A stretch of DNA of 64,000 nucleotides from an uncultured Alphaproteobacteria bacterium. Lineage in GTDB: Bacteria > Pseudomonadota > Alphaproteobacteria > HIMB59 > GCA-002718135. Within the stretch, counting starts at the first letter, position 1. Each line of letters starts with the position of its first letter. The translations under genes and the position numbers were made by a program. The DNA lies in contig CACKRG010000003.1 in NCBI GenBank assembly GCA_902602515.1, forward strand, positions 150,784-214,783, in the 5' to 3' direction. Below the pieces are notes generated by a model. That model worked only from the letters and a program-made list of their open reading frames with translations. It had not been told where the DNA came from and did no database searches. Shown piece by piece: positions 1-9,579 of the stretch.

Positions 1-478
1 TGGAAATTTAATTTCTCTGCTGCATAACAATGAACCTATTATAGGAATTATAAATTGTCCTGCCCATAAAGAAAGGTGGATAGGTATAAAAGATAAGAAA
101 ACTACATGTAATGGTAAGAAAGTATTAACATCAGGTGTTAATAAAATTGAAAACGCATATCTTTTTTCTTCTGGAATATTCTTTTATGAACCGATTTTTA
201 GAAAAGGCTTCGAGATTTTAAAAGAAAAATCAAAATATTATAGACTTGGCGGTGATTGTTATATGTATGGAATGTTATCAAGTGGCTTAATAGATATTGT
301 AGTTGAGGACACGCTTAAAGCACATGATTATATGGCACTTATAAATGTTATAGAAGGAGCTGGAGGAAAGATTACGGATAAATTTGGAAAGTCAGTTAAT
401 TTACAATCTGATGGCAGCCTGATAGCTTCTAGTTGTGATGAGTTACATGATAAAATTATTAAAATAATTAATAATTAA
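1..478 (+). CDS. hisN: Histidinol-phosphatase, inositol monophosphatase family (5' end outside window)
   Basis: The open frame runs in from the left edge, and about 158 C-terminal residues are visible. The IMPase fold is recognisable. A stretch ending in GIINCPAHKERW matches the strand after the metal site, and the motif GGDCYMYGMLSSG is the form typical of HisN-type histidinol phosphatases rather than generic inositol phosphatases. It is followed by AHDYMAL, which carries the metal-binding Asp, and by EGAGGKITD near the C terminus. The family removes phosphate from L-histidinol phosphate, the penultimate step of histidine synthesis, using Mg2+ in the cytoplasm. The N-terminal metal ligands lie outside the window. 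No other his gene is visible. The assignment of HisN over a general IMPase is from the motif and is likely but not certain. Confidence 0.8.
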   Translation, partial: GNLISLLHNNEPIIGIINCPAHKERWIGIKDKKTTCNGKKVLTSGVNKIENAYLFSSGIFFYEPIFRKGFEILKEKSKYYRLGGDCYMYGMLSSGLIDIVVEDTLKAHDYMALINVIEGAGGKITDKFGKSVNLQSDGSLIASSCDELHDKIIKIINN

Positions 479-519
479 AATTTCTTTTTTTTTAAAATAG
501 ACTTATATTGATAACTGTA

Positions 520-2343
520 ATGATAAAAGTATTATATTTTTTTCTAATTTTATTTTCTTCAAATAATTTATATTCAAACACAAATATTTCTCACGCAATT
601 TCAATGCATGGTGATCCAAAATATGAAGAAAATTTTTTAAATTTAGAATATATCGATACAGACTCAATTAAAGGTGGTTCAATTGTTAGAAGTGCCATTG
701 GCACCTTTGATTCTTTTAATCCCTTTATACTTAAAGGCACGGCTGCTGCTGGAGTAGGGGCATTGTATGAGACACTAACCACTGGATCTAGCGATGAAGC
801 ATTTACAGAGTATGGATTACTTGCAGAATCTATAGAATGGCCTGACGATAGATCATGGGTATCTTTTGAAATTAGAAAAGAAGCTAGGTGGCATGATGGT
901 GAAAAAATATCAGCTGATGATGTAATTTGGACTTTTAATACTTTAATGGAAAAAGGTCATCCATTTTACAAATATTACTATGGTGATGTAAGTGAAGTAA
1001 TAAAAGAAGATGAGTTAAAAGTTAGATTTAATTTTAAAAATAATACAAATAAAGAACTTGTGTTAATCGTTGGGCAATTACCAGTTCTGCCAAAACATTA
1101 CTGGAAGGACAAAAATTTTGAAGAAACAACTCTTGAGATCCCAATAGGAAGTGGCCCATATAAAATTAAAACATTTGATAGTGGAAGGTCAATTACATAC
1201 GAATTAAACGAAGAATATTGGGGTTTTAAAAACAATATTCCAATTAAAATAGGTAAAGATAATTTTGGAACTATAAGATATGACTATTACAAAGACAGAG
1301 GAATTGAAAGAGAAGCATTTAAATCAGGTGAGATTGATTTTTTTAGTGAAAACTCTTCTAAAGAATGGGCAACTTCTTATAGTATCGATGCAGTAGAAAA
1401 AGGATTAATAGTTAAAGAATTAATTCAACATGAAAACCCTCAAGGCATGCAAGGTTTTGCTTTTAATTTACGAAAAGATAAATTTAAAGATAGAAGAGTA
1501 AGAAAAGCATTATCAAATGCATTTGATTTCGAATGGTCAAATAAGAATCTGTTTTTTGATGCTTATAAAAGAACAGATAGTTTTTTTGAAAATTCAGAAC
1601 TAGCATCTAGTGGGCTGCCATCTAAAGACGAATTAAAACATTTAAACCCATATTTTGATATTTTGCCTAATGAGATTTTTTCTCAAGAATTTAAAAATCC
1701 AGTTACTGACGGTTCTGGATATATGCGTGAACAACTTCAAGAAGCTGTGGAACTTTTAAAAGAATCTGGATGGCAATTAATTGATGGCAAACTAATCGAC
1801 CCTTCTACTCAAGAAAATTTCTCCTTTGAAATTTTACTAAGGTCACCAGCTTTTGAAAGAATAGTTTTTCCTTTTAAAGATAATCTTGAAAAGTTAGGAA
1901 TAAATGTAGAAGTAAGAACTATAGATAGCGCACAATATCAAAAAAGATTAGAGTCTTTTGACTTTGATATGGTTGTACAATCCTTTTCTCAATCTTTATC
2001 TCCCGGGAATGAACAAAGAAGTTTTTGGGGATCAGATGCTGCAGACACAAATGGTTCAAGAAATATTATTGGTATTAAAAACTATGCTGTTGATGGATTA
2101 ATTGACAGTTTAATCAATGCAAAGGATAGACAAGAGTTAATTACTGTAACGAAAGCGTTAGACCGCGTATTATTATGGAACTATTACGTCATACCTCAGT
2201 GGCATATTTCGTCCTATAGAGTCCTGTATTGGAATTTTTTTGATCAACCTAAAATAAAACCTAAATATTCACTTGGTTTTGATACTTGGTGGGTTAATAA
2301 TAATAAATTTGAGCAAGTTCGAACTAATAGAACTTCAAACTAA
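520..2343 (+). CDS. yejA: YejA-type extracellular solute-binding protein (family 5)
   Basis: This is the periplasmic substrate-binding protein of a peptide/microcin-C type ABC importer. The ATG at 520 is preferred over a TTG at 508 because it begins directly with a short lysine plus a hydrophobic signal peptide (residues about 1-19). The mature part shows the YejA landmarks in order: GTFDSFNPFILKG, ARWHDGEKISADDVIWTF, GQLPVLPKHYW, GSGPYKI, GMQGFAFNLR, FDFEWSNKNLF, a serine-proline-glycine-asparagine-glutamate motif (SPGNEQR) and a C-terminal DTWW. The length of 607 residues is normal for the family. It is followed after 40 bp by yejB, yejE and yejF, so the importer is complete. YejABEF systems are known to take up oligopeptides; the natural substrate here cannot be told from the sequence. 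Confidence 0.93.
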   Translation: MIKVLYFFLILFSSNNLYSNTNISHAISMHGDPKYEENFLNLEYIDTDSIKGGSIVRSAIGTFDSFNPFILKGTAAAGVGALYETLTTGSSDEAFTEYGLLAESIEWPDDRSWVSFEIRKEARWHDGEKISADDVIWTFNTLMEKGHPFYKYYYGDVSEVIKEDELKVRFNFKNNTNKELVLIVGQLPVLPKHYWKDKNFEETTLEIPIGSGPYKIKTFDSGRSITYELNEEYWGFKNNIPIKIGKDNFGTIRYDYYKDRGIEREAFKSGEIDFFSENSSKEWATSYSIDAVEKGLIVKELIQHENPQGMQGFAFNLRKDKFKDRRVRKALSNAFDFEWSNKNLFFDAYKRTDSFFENSELASSGLPSKDELKHLNPYFDILPNEIFSQEFKNPVTDGSGYMREQLQEAVELLKESGWQLIDGKLIDPSTQENFSFEILLRSPAFERIVFPFKDNLEKLGINVEVRTIDSAQYQKRLESFDFDMVVQSFSQSLSPGNEQRSFWGSDAADTNGSRNIIGIKNYAVDGLIDSLINAKDRQELITVTKALDRVLLWNYYVIPQWHISSYRVLYWNFFDQPKIKPKYSLGFDTWWVNNNKFEQVRTNRTSN

Positions 2344-2383
2344 TCATTAACCTTTAGTATAAATAATATAAAATAGTGTTTTA

Positions 2384-3481
2384 ATGGCTTTTTACTTATT
2401 TAAAAGACTTCTGCTTATTATTCCAACTCTCTTTGGCATAATGTTAATTAACTTTGCTATTGTTCAGATTGTGCCTGGTGGACCTGTTGAACAAATGATT
2501 GCGCAAATGACTGGTACTGCGGTTGAGTCAACAGCTAGATTTTCCGGAGGTGGTGAGGGAGAAACTTTAGAATTCAGTAATGAAAATTTGTCGGTAAATG
2601 AAAGTAAGTACAGAGGTGCACAAGGTTTAGACCCAGATATTATAGAAGAGATTGAAAAAATGTATGGAATGGATAAGCCAGCTTATGAACGTTTTTTTAA
2701 AATGTTAAAAGATTATTTAACTTTTGATTTTGGAGAAAGTTTTTTTAGAGATCAAAAAGTTACTACATTAGTTATTGATAAAATGCCCGTATCCATTTCA
2801 CTTGGTTTATGGACAACACTTTTAGTTTATTTAGTTTCAATACCACTTGGAATAAGAAAGGCTATAAAAGATGGATCTAAATTTGATATAGTTTCAAGTT
2901 CAATAGTTACAATTGGTTATGCTATTCCAAATTTTTTATTTGCAGTTATTTTGATAGTATTTTTTGCAGGAGGAAGATTTTATGATATCTTTCCATTAAG
3001 AGGATTATTTTCTGAAAATTTTGATGAATTAAATTTATTACAAAAAATTTTAGATTACTTTTGGCATTTAGCACTCCCTTTAACAGCAATGCTTGTAAGT
3101 GGATTTGCAGGATTAACTTTTTTAACTAAAAATTCTTTTTTAGATCAAGTTAATCAACAATATGTAATAACTGCAAGATCAAAGGGATTGTCAGAGAAAA
3201 AAGTATTATATGGTCATGTTTTCAGAAATGCTATGTTAATTGTAATTGCTGGATTTCCCTCTGCTTTTATTGGAATACTTTTCTCAAGCTCACTATTTAT
3301 TGAAGTAATTTTTTCTTTGGATGGGCTGGGCCTTTTAGGATACGAAGCTGCACTTACAAGAGATTATCCAGTTATATTTGCCACTCTTTATTTCTTTTCG
3401 TTATTGGGATTAATAATGGGTATCATAGGTGATTTTATGTATTCGATAATTGATCCAAGAATTGATTTTGAATCGAGATGA
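2384..3481 (+). CDS. yejB: YejB-type ABC transporter permease
   Basis: Inner-membrane permease of the YejABEF peptide importer, 365 residues. The N terminus ([19 protein letters not shown]) is the first membrane helix. It is followed by the long YejB-specific periplasmic insert containing [12 protein letters not shown] and [11 protein letters not shown], then five further membrane segments. The coupling loop with [22 protein letters not shown] (abbreviated here to its ends, ITARSKGL and HVFRNA) docks onto the ATPase. The insert length separates YejB from the generic DppB/OppB permeases. The stop overlaps the start of yejE by four bases, which suggests translational coupling. Membrane topology was judged by eye from hydrophobicity. 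Confidence 0.93.
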   Translation: MAFYLFKRLLLIIPTLFGIMLINFAIVQIVPGGPVEQMIAQMTGTAVESTARFSGGGEGETLEFSNENLSVNESKYRGAQGLDPDIIEEIEKMYGMDKPAYERFFKMLKDYLTFDFGESFFRDQKVTTLVIDKMPVSISLGLWTTLLVYLVSIPLGIRKAIKDGSKFDIVSSSIVTIGYAIPNFLFAVILIVFFAGGRFYDIFPLRGLFSENFDELNLLQKILDYFWHLALPLTAMLVSGFAGLTFLTKNSFLDQVNQQYVITARSKGLSEKKVLYGHVFRNAMLIVIAGFPSAFIGILFSSSLFIEVIFSLDGLGLLGYEAALTRDYPVIFATLYFFSLLGLIMGIIGDFMYSIIDPRIDFESR

Positions 3482-4509
3482 AAATGAATTTATCCAAACT
3501 TAATAGTAGAAGATTAAACAATTTTAAAAAAAACAAAAGAGGATATTATTCATTCTGGATATTTAGTATATTATTTTTAATTTCTTTATTTGCAAACTTT
3601 ATAGCTAATGAAAAACCTTTATTGATAAAATATAATTCAAAATTTTATTTTCCTGTATTTTATTATTACTCTGAAACTACTTTTGGAGGAGATTTTGAAA
3701 CAGAAGCTGACTACAAAGATCCTTATGTAAAAGACTTGATAAATAAAGATGGTTGGATAATTATGCCGATTATTCCTTTTTCCTATAATACAATTATACG
3801 AGACCTTAAATCTCCTGCGCCAGCCCCTCCCTCAAAAAAAAATTGGTTAGGAACAGATGATCAAGCAAGAGATGTCCTAGCGAGACTAATTTATGGATTT
3901 AGGATTTCAATATTATTTGGCTTTACATTAACTTTTTTTTCGATGATAATTGGTGTTACTGCCGGTGCAATTCAAGGCTATTTTGGTGGTAAAACAGATT
4001 TATTTTTTCAGAGATTCATGGAAGTTTGGTCTGCTATTCCAACACTTTATGTTTTAATAATATTAGCAAGTGTTATTCAACCAAATTTTTGGTGGTTACT
4101 TATAATTTTACTTTTATTCAGCTGGATGGGTTATGTGGGTGTAGTGAGAGCTGAATTTCTTCGGGCAAGAAATTTTGATTATATAAGAGCTGCTAAAGCA
4201 TTAGGAGTATCTAATTCTACAATAATTTTTAGACATATGCTACCAAATGCAACAATAGCAACAGTAACTTTTCTTCCATTTAGCTTAAGTGCTTCGGTCA
4301 CTGCACTTTCAGGTTTAGATTTTTTAGGTTTTGGATTACCGCCTGGTTCTGCTTCTTTAGGCGAAATGGTAAACCAAGGGAGAAATAATATACAAGCTCC
4401 GTGGTTAGGAATTACAAGTTTTTTAACTTTGGGCATAATGTTAGGTCTTCTAGTTTTTGTTGGAGAAGCTATTAGAGATTCTCTAGATCCACGAAAAACC
4501 TTTAATTAA
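3478..4509 (+). CDS. yejE: YejE-type ABC transporter permease
   Basis: Second inner-membrane permease of the importer, 343 residues. After the first membrane helix it carries the diagnostic YejE periplasmic stretch [20 protein letters not shown]. Then comes [17 protein letters not shown], typical of DppC/OppC-class permeases, followed by five hydrophobic segments. The cytoplasmic coupling motif reads [20 protein letters not shown]. The start codon overlaps the yejB stop in an ATGA arrangement; a second ATG two codons in (3484) is an alternative. It is separated from yejF by a single base. Together with yejB it would form the heterodimeric channel energised by YejF. Confidence 0.93.
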   Translation: MKMNLSKLNSRRLNNFKKNKRGYYSFWIFSILFLISLFANFIANEKPLLIKYNSKFYFPVFYYYSETTFGGDFETEADYKDPYVKDLINKDGWIIMPIIPFSYNTIIRDLKSPAPAPPSKKNWLGTDDQARDVLARLIYGFRISILFGFTLTFFSMIIGVTAGAIQGYFGGKTDLFFQRFMEVWSAIPTLYVLIILASVIQPNFWWLLIILLLFSWMGYVGVVRAEFLRARNFDYIRAAKALGVSNSTIIFRHMLPNATIATVTFLPFSLSASVTALSGLDFLGFGLPPGSASLGEMVNQGRNNIQAPWLGITSFLTLGIMLGLLVFVGEAIRDSLDPRKTFN

Positions 4510-4510
4510 A

Positions 4511-6088
4511 ATGGAATCAATAATATCAATTAAAAATCTTGGTATTGATTTTAATAATCAAAATGAAGTTGTTAAAAATATCAACATAGAAATTGTTAAA
4601 GGTAAAACAACCGCAATCGTTGGTGAATCTGGTTCAGGTAAAACAGTTTCGGCATTGAGCATTTTGAAACTTCTTCCTAATAATGCGAATATAAAAAATG
4701 GTGAAATTATATTTAATAATCAAAATATTTTATCTCTAAGTGATAATCAAATAAGAAATATCAGAGGTAATAAGATTGCAACTATTTTTCAAGAGCCAAT
4801 GACAAGTTTAAATCCATTACATACAATAAATAGGCAAATTGAAGAAATTATATTAACGCATAACAAGACAGAAAAAATTAATGCAAAAGAAAAAGTAAAA
4901 AAATTATTAAATGAAGTAGGTCTTGAGGAAATTGCTAAAAGGCCTAAAGTTTATCCCTACGAACTATCAGGTGGACAAAGACAAAGAGCTATGATTGCTA
5001 TGAGCATAGCCAATAAGCCTGATTTATTAATAGCTGATGAACCTACGACTGCTCTTGATGTAACAATTCAAATGCAAATTTTAGATTTATTATCACAGCT
5101 TCAAAAAAAATTAGGTATGACATTACTTTTTATTAGTCATGATTTATCAGTAGTTAAAAAAATATCAGATTATGTCTATGTAATGAAAGAGGGTAAAATT
5201 ATTGAAAATGGGTCAACATCAGAAGTATTTAAAAATCCTACTCATATTTATACAAAAGAGTTAATAACTTCACAAAGTAATAAAAAAATAAAAGTAAAAA
5301 AATTAGAAAAGACAGTACTTAAAATTGAAAAACTTAATGTTTGGTATCCAATTAAAAAGGGATTACTGAAAAGGACTGTGGATTATGTAAAGGCTATAAA
5401 AAATGTCAGTTTTAATTTAAATATAGGTGAAAGTATTGGTGTTGTTGGTGAATCAGGATCAGGAAAGACATCCCTTATACTAGCGATATTAAGGTTAATT
5501 GAGAGTAGTGGGGATATTTATTTTAAAAATATCAATATAAATAAACTCAAAAGTAATCAAATTTTAAATTTAAGAAAAGAGATTCAAATAGTATTTCAAG
5601 ATCCATTTTCATCATTAAGCCCACGTATGAATGTTGAAGAAATTATTTGTGAAGGTTTAAGAGTGCATTATCCAAATATTTCTATAGAAAATAGAATAAC
5701 GAAATTAAAAAATGTCCTTAATAAGGTTGGGCTAAATTATTCTGAATGTATAGAAAAATACCCTCATGAGTTTTCTGGAGGTCAAAGACAAAGGATTGCA
5801 ATTGCAAGAGCTTTAATACTTGAACCAAAAATTCTAATTTTAGATGAACCAACATCAGCTTTAGATATTACTATTCAGAATCAAATAATAAATCTTTTAA
5901 ATAAATTACAAAGTGAGCTTTTGCTTAGTTATATTTTTATAAGTCATGATATGAAAGTTATTAGGTCAGTTGCTGACAAAATAATAGTTCTAAGAAAAGG
6001 TGTTATAATAGAAGAATCTTCAAGTGAAAATATTTTTAATAATCCACAAAGTGAATATACAAAAAATCTAATAAAAGCTGTGTTATAA
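4511..6088 (+). CDS. yejF: YejF-type dual-domain ABC transporter ATP-binding protein
   Basis: Single polypeptide of 525 residues carrying both ATPase domains of the importer. Domain 1 has Walker A GESGSGKT at residues 38-45, signature LSGGQRQRAMIAM and Walker B LLIADEPTTALD. Domain 2 repeats this with GESGSGKT near residue 315, signature FSGGQRQRIAIARAL and ILILDEPTSALD. The Q-loops (FQEPMTSLNP and FQDPFSSLSP) are the form found in peptide importers. The fused layout is characteristic of YejF rather than the separate DppD/DppF pair. All catalytic motifs are intact in both halves. The next gene begins four bases after its stop and may be cotranscribed, though its function seems unrelated. Confidence 0.93.
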   Translation: MESIISIKNLGIDFNNQNEVVKNINIEIVKGKTTAIVGESGSGKTVSALSILKLLPNNANIKNGEIIFNNQNILSLSDNQIRNIRGNKIATIFQEPMTSLNPLHTINRQIEEIILTHNKTEKINAKEKVKKLLNEVGLEEIAKRPKVYPYELSGGQRQRAMIAMSIANKPDLLIADEPTTALDVTIQMQILDLLSQLQKKLGMTLLFISHDLSVVKKISDYVYVMKEGKIIENGSTSEVFKNPTHIYTKELITSQSNKKIKVKKLEKTVLKIEKLNVWYPIKKGLLKRTVDYVKAIKNVSFNLNIGESIGVVGESGSGKTSLILAILRLIESSGDIYFKNININKLKSNQILNLRKEIQIVFQDPFSSLSPRMNVEEIICEGLRVHYPNISIENRITKLKNVLNKVGLNYSECIEKYPHEFSGGQRQRIAIARALILEPKILILDEPTSALDITIQNQIINLLNKLQSELLLSYIFISHDMKVIRSVADKIIVLRKGVIIEESSSENIFNNPQSEYTKNLIKAVL

Positions 6089-6092
6089 ATAG

Positions 6093-8081
6093 ATGAATAC
6101 AAATATTAGTACAGAGCCTAAAAAAGATGAAGCTAATGAATTACTTAAATTATTTAATGAAAAAAAATTTGGTGAATTATTAAATAAGGCTGAGGGCTTA
6201 AGATTAATTTATCCTAACTCATTATTAATATTTAATATTCTAGGTGCTTCATATTTTGAAGTTGGCGATTACAAAAAATCTCTAGTTTTCTTTAATAATT
6301 TAATTCGAAATAAGCCAAATTATTTTGAAGCTTATTACAATATAGGAAATGTTTATACTAAAATTGGTAAATTAGATTTAGCACTTACATATTATATAAA
6401 ATCTACTAATTTAAAAAAAGATTTTTTTGAAGCATTCAACAACATTGGAAATATATATAAAAGAAAAAATCAAAAAAGCTCTGCTATAGTTAATTATATT
6501 AAAAGCCTTAAAATAAATCCTGATTTTAAAAGATCTTATCATAATTTGGCTGTAGTTTTACAAGATTATATCTTTAATGAGCCCATCCCTAATATCGAAA
6601 AATATTTAATTAGGATTCTTGAAAGTGAGACAATTGTAAGACCTATTGCGATAGCAAATTCAATAATTAGTTATTTACAACTAAATGAGGATTTTAAAAA
6701 ATTTTTTTATATGAAAGATGATAAATATAAAAAAATTCCAATTAATAAAAAAATAAAATTCTTATCAAATTACAAACTATTTACTAAATTATTACAACTT
6801 TGCCCTATACCGAATATAAAAATTGAAGAAAAATTAAGAGAAATAAGAAAGGAGATACTTTTAAAAGTATCTATAATAGAAAATAGAAATGATAATTTCG
6901 AATTAATTAATGCTATTTCAACTCAATGTTATTTAAATGAATATATTTATGAGATATCAGAAGAGGAAATTTCTGCTCTTAAAAATTTAGAAGAAGAAAT
7001 ATTTAAAAAAATAATAATAAATAATCATTCAGCTAATTTGGAAATATTATGTTTATCGTGTTTTAAATCTTTAAATGATTTAGATTGGATAAAGAATATA
7101 AAAGAAATTAAAGTCTTAAATCAAGTATATAAATATCATTATCAAGAAAAACTTGAAGAAGAAGAAATTTCTAAAACAATTAAATCAATTGCAATGATTA
7201 AAGATAACATCTCAATTAAAGTGAAAAGTCAATATGAAGAGAATCCATATCCAAGATGGAATAATATAGGACTAAGTTTTGCCCCAAAAAGTCTAAAAAA
7301 TGTAATTAAAGATATCAATTTAAATATTGCTGAAAATAGTATTTCCGAATTGTCTAAACCTGAAATATTGATTGCTGGTTGCGGAACAGGACAACATGCA
7401 ATAACATCTGCATCGAAGTATCTAAATTGTAATATTACTGCCATTGACCTTAGTAAAAGGAGTTTGTCTTATGCAATTAGAAAAGCAAAACATTTTAAAT
7501 ACAATAATATTAAATTCCTGGAAGGAGATATTTTAGATTTAAAAAGATTAAATAAAAAATTTAATATCATTGAATGCGTAGGAGTATTACATCATATGGA
7601 TGATCCGTATAATGGGTGGAAGTGTCTTAAAGATTGTCTTAGAGATGATGGATTAATGTATATTGGCTTGTATAGTGAATTAGCAAGACAAAATATTAAA
7701 TTGATACGAAATGAAATTAAAAAAATGGATATATACCCAGATAAAAAAAATATTATTAATTTTAGAAACAAAATTATAAAATCAAATGAAAAAAAATATC
7801 ACGACTTAAAAAATAGTACAGATTTTTATTCTTTAAGTGCTTTAAGAGATTTAATATTTCATTTTCAAGAACATACTTTTACTTTAGACAAAATAGAGCA
7901 AATACTAAAAAAATTAAATATGAAATTTATAGGTTTTGAAGATACGTATGTTCTAGAAAAATTTAAATCTTTTAAAAAAAGTGAAAATCAGATTTATAAT
8001 CTAGAAGATTGGAAAAGGTTTGAAAATAAAAATCCTAGAATTTTTGCAGGGATGTATCAATTTTGGTGTCAGAAGATTTAA
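6093..8081 (+). CDS. TPR-repeat protein fused to a class I SAM-dependent methyltransferase
   Basis: A 662-residue two-part protein. Residues about 10-165 contain tetratricopeptide-type helical repeats with recurring G-x-x-Y and A-x-x-N/Y-I-G-N patterns. After a less recognisable helical middle (about 165-375), a motif YEENPYPRW precedes a class I methyltransferase fold with the SAM-binding loop IAGCGTGQH near residues 425-433. An acidic strand end (ITAIDLS), EGDILDL and a motif CVGVLHHMDDP follow. The substrate is unknown. TPR-methyltransferase fusions of this kind occur in marine alphaproteobacteria, often near surface-polysaccharide or protein-modification genes, but that is recall and not shown here. 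It starts four bases after yejF. Lys/Ile/Asn content is even higher than in its neighbours. Confidence 0.8.
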   Translation: MNTNISTEPKKDEANELLKLFNEKKFGELLNKAEGLRLIYPNSLLIFNILGASYFEVGDYKKSLVFFNNLIRNKPNYFEAYYNIGNVYTKIGKLDLALTYYIKSTNLKKDFFEAFNNIGNIYKRKNQKSSAIVNYIKSLKINPDFKRSYHNLAVVLQDYIFNEPIPNIEKYLIRILESETIVRPIAIANSIISYLQLNEDFKKFFYMKDDKYKKIPINKKIKFLSNYKLFTKLLQLCPIPNIKIEEKLREIRKEILLKVSIIENRNDNFELINAISTQCYLNEYIYEISEEEISALKNLEEEIFKKIIINNHSANLEILCLSCFKSLNDLDWIKNIKEIKVLNQVYKYHYQEKLEEEEISKTIKSIAMIKDNISIKVKSQYEENPYPRWNNIGLSFAPKSLKNVIKDINLNIAENSISELSKPEILIAGCGTGQHAITSASKYLNCNITAIDLSKRSLSYAIRKAKHFKYNNIKFLEGDILDLKRLNKKFNIIECVGVLHHMDDPYNGWKCLKDCLRDDGLMYIGLYSELARQNIKLIRNEIKKMDIYPDKKNIINFRNKIIKSNEKKYHDLKNSTDFYSLSALRDLIFHFQEHTFTLDKIEQILKKLNMKFIGFEDTYVLEKFKSFKKSENQIYNLEDWKRFENKNPRIFAGMYQFWCQKI

Positions 8082-8100
8082 ATAAATTATGTATTTATTT
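8080..8100. terminator. AT-only hairpin between convergent genes, possible bidirectional terminator
   Basis: An 8-bp perfect inverted repeat (AAATAAAT at 8080-8087 and ATTTATTT at 8093-8100) with a 5-base loop lies between the stop of the TPR-methyltransferase and the stop of the convergent SGNH hydrolase. It is flanked by T/A runs. The stem has no G or C, so its stability is low. The position is what one expects for a terminator, but in a genome this AT-rich such repeats also arise by chance. Confidence 0.3.
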
Positions 8101-8105
8101 TAAAT

Positions 8106-9152
8106 TTAATCTAAAATAAATTCATTAAATTTATTAGCTATAGCTTTACCTATAATCGCAGAGGCTTTGGGTGAAGTATGTATACCATCATAAAAATCAT
8201 TATCATTTATTTTTAAATTTTCATTCGATAAGTCAATACATAAAATTTTTTCATTTTTACAAAAATTATTTGTAAAATTATTTATAATAGAAAGATAATC
8301 CTTTAACCAATGTTCGTTAGATATAACTTGAGTTACTAAAATTAGTTTTGATTTATATTTATTTGCATTATTATTGATGTTTATTAAATTATTATAATAA
8401 TAATTTTCAAAGATCTTAATTGTTTTATTATTTAACATTAAGTTTTCTGGTGATTTGACTATGAAAGGTTTAAATTTTTTAGGCTTTTGATTATAATTAA
8501 ATTTAAATTTTCTAGAAATTAAATTACCTTTAATGACTAAATAAAAAGTATGTAGAGCACTATTATTTTTTACATATTGCACTGCTCTATCGGTCAAATT
8601 TATATTCATAAGTGTATCCCTATTAGATGAGTTTAAATTTCTACCTTCATCAGGAATTTCATTTTTATTTAAATTTTCTAATAAAAATAACGCATCATTT
8701 ATCCCAACATAAAGAATAATATATTTTGGAGATAATGTTTCAAATTTATCAAACCACAAACTAAACATTGATTTGTGTCCATAAGATGTTTGACCTCCAA
8801 TACCAGCATTTAAAACTTTTAAATTTGAATTTAAATTTTTTTCAAAAATTTTAGTCCAAATTTTGTTATCATCTACCTCTCTTTCCTCAGTTGTACTTCC
8901 TCCCAGTATTAATATTTCAATATCATTTAGTTCATATTCGTTTGCTCTGAATCCATTTTTATCCCTAGAATAAATGCCAATTTCTTCAGCATCATATGGA
9001 AAACTTTCAATAATGTTTGTCTGTTTTTTAGGAATAAGTAAACTTCCATAATTTGATTTTTTAAACCAACTCCCAAATATTATTTCAATAAAAAATAATC
9101 CTAAGATAAATATAAAAAAATTTATGATTAGTATTTTTAAAACATTATTCAT
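8106..9152 (-). CDS. Membrane-anchored SGNH/GDSL-type hydrolase
   Basis: A 348-residue protein with one N-terminal membrane helix (residues about 6-27), so the catalytic part probably faces the periplasm. The SGNH blocks are all visible: block I LGGSTTEE with the nucleophile Ser86, block II NAGIGGQTS with the oxyanion Gly, block III YVGINDA with the Asn, and block V YDGIHTSPKAS with the catalytic Asp and His. Such proteins are esterases or acyltransferases, often acting on acetylated polysaccharide or lipid. The substrate is not known here. It is convergent with the TPR-methyltransferase and lies beside a tRNA-bounded accessory segment, which fits a surface-modification role by context only. 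Confidence 0.8.
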   Translation of the reverse strand: MNNVLKILIINFFIFILGLFFIEIIFGSWFKKSNYGSLLIPKKQTNIIESFPYDAEEIGIYSRDKNGFRANEYELNDIEILILGGSTTEEREVDDNKIWTKIFEKNLNSNLKVLNAGIGGQTSYGHKSMFSLWFDKFETLSPKYIILYVGINDALFLLENLNKNEIPDEGRNLNSSNRDTLMNINLTDRAVQYVKNNSALHTFYLVIKGNLISRKFKFNYNQKPKKFKPFIVKSPENLMLNNKTIKIFENYYYNNLININNNANKYKSKLILVTQVISNEHWLKDYLSIINNFTNNFCKNEKILCIDLSNENLKINDNDFYDGIHTSPKASAIIGKAIANKFNEFILD

Positions 9153-9260
9153 TATTATATTCTAAAAGACTTAGTCTAACATGATTTATTGATAACATCT
9201 AATGACAGTTTATTCGAAATTGATATTTATTATTAAAATATTATATAATTATTTATTTAT

Positions 9261-9351
9261 TGTGGAGAGAAAGGAATGCTAACCCTTTATAGCATTACTT
9301 CTACACAGGCTTTCTAAGAGAACTTATTAGTCAGCTCTTAAATATTTCCCT
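9261..9351 (-). pseudogene. Decayed full-length copy of tRNA-Ser(GGA)
   Basis: This 91-base stretch aligns end to end with the intact tRNA-Ser at 10806-10895 and has the same orientation. The acceptor 3' strand block GGAGAGA is retained at 9264-9270. The T-arm core reads CTAACCCT in place of CGAACCCT, and TTCTACACA and GGCTTTC correspond to the variable-arm and anticodon-arm region. The anticodon stem no longer pairs, the triplet in the anticodon position is AGA rather than GGA, and the acceptor ends no longer match. It cannot fold as a working tRNA, so it is called a pseudogene. The other copies lie in the same orientation at 10616 and 10806. Confidence 0.7.
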
Positions 9352-9579
9352 AAAAATAATATCAATTATTCCTTTCTAATTATAAGTTTTATCAATCATG
9401 GTATATAGAAAAGTTTATTTTGAATTTATTGCAAGTTAAAGGATTATTTTTTGATTATTAGAGTTTATTTGTATATGATGATTTATTAATAATATTTTTA
9501 AAATAATATTGGTTATTAAATTCTAAATGATTTAAATTATACTATCCTAATTATATAAGATATGTTTTGTAAATAAAAT
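9352..9579. other. AT-rich spacer without a recognisable gene
   Basis: Together with the tRNA-like remnant this forms a 427-base gap between the SGNH hydrolase and the zinc-ribbon methyltransferase, the longest gene-free stretch in the window. I see no open frame with a plausible start and composition and no convincing terminator. There is only a direct repeat of AATAATATT near 9490-9510, and AT-rich blocks that could serve as a promoter for the gene at 9580. Confidence 0.5.

Noticed and set aside
9261-9351. A second working tRNA-Ser gene (anticodon AGA)
   Set aside because: The anticodon stem and acceptor stem no longer pair, so it is listed as a decayed copy.
9488-9512. An inverted repeat or terminator in the AT-rich spacer
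   Set aside because: On close reading the two AATAATATT blocks are direct, not inverted, repeats in a sequence that is nearly all A and T.
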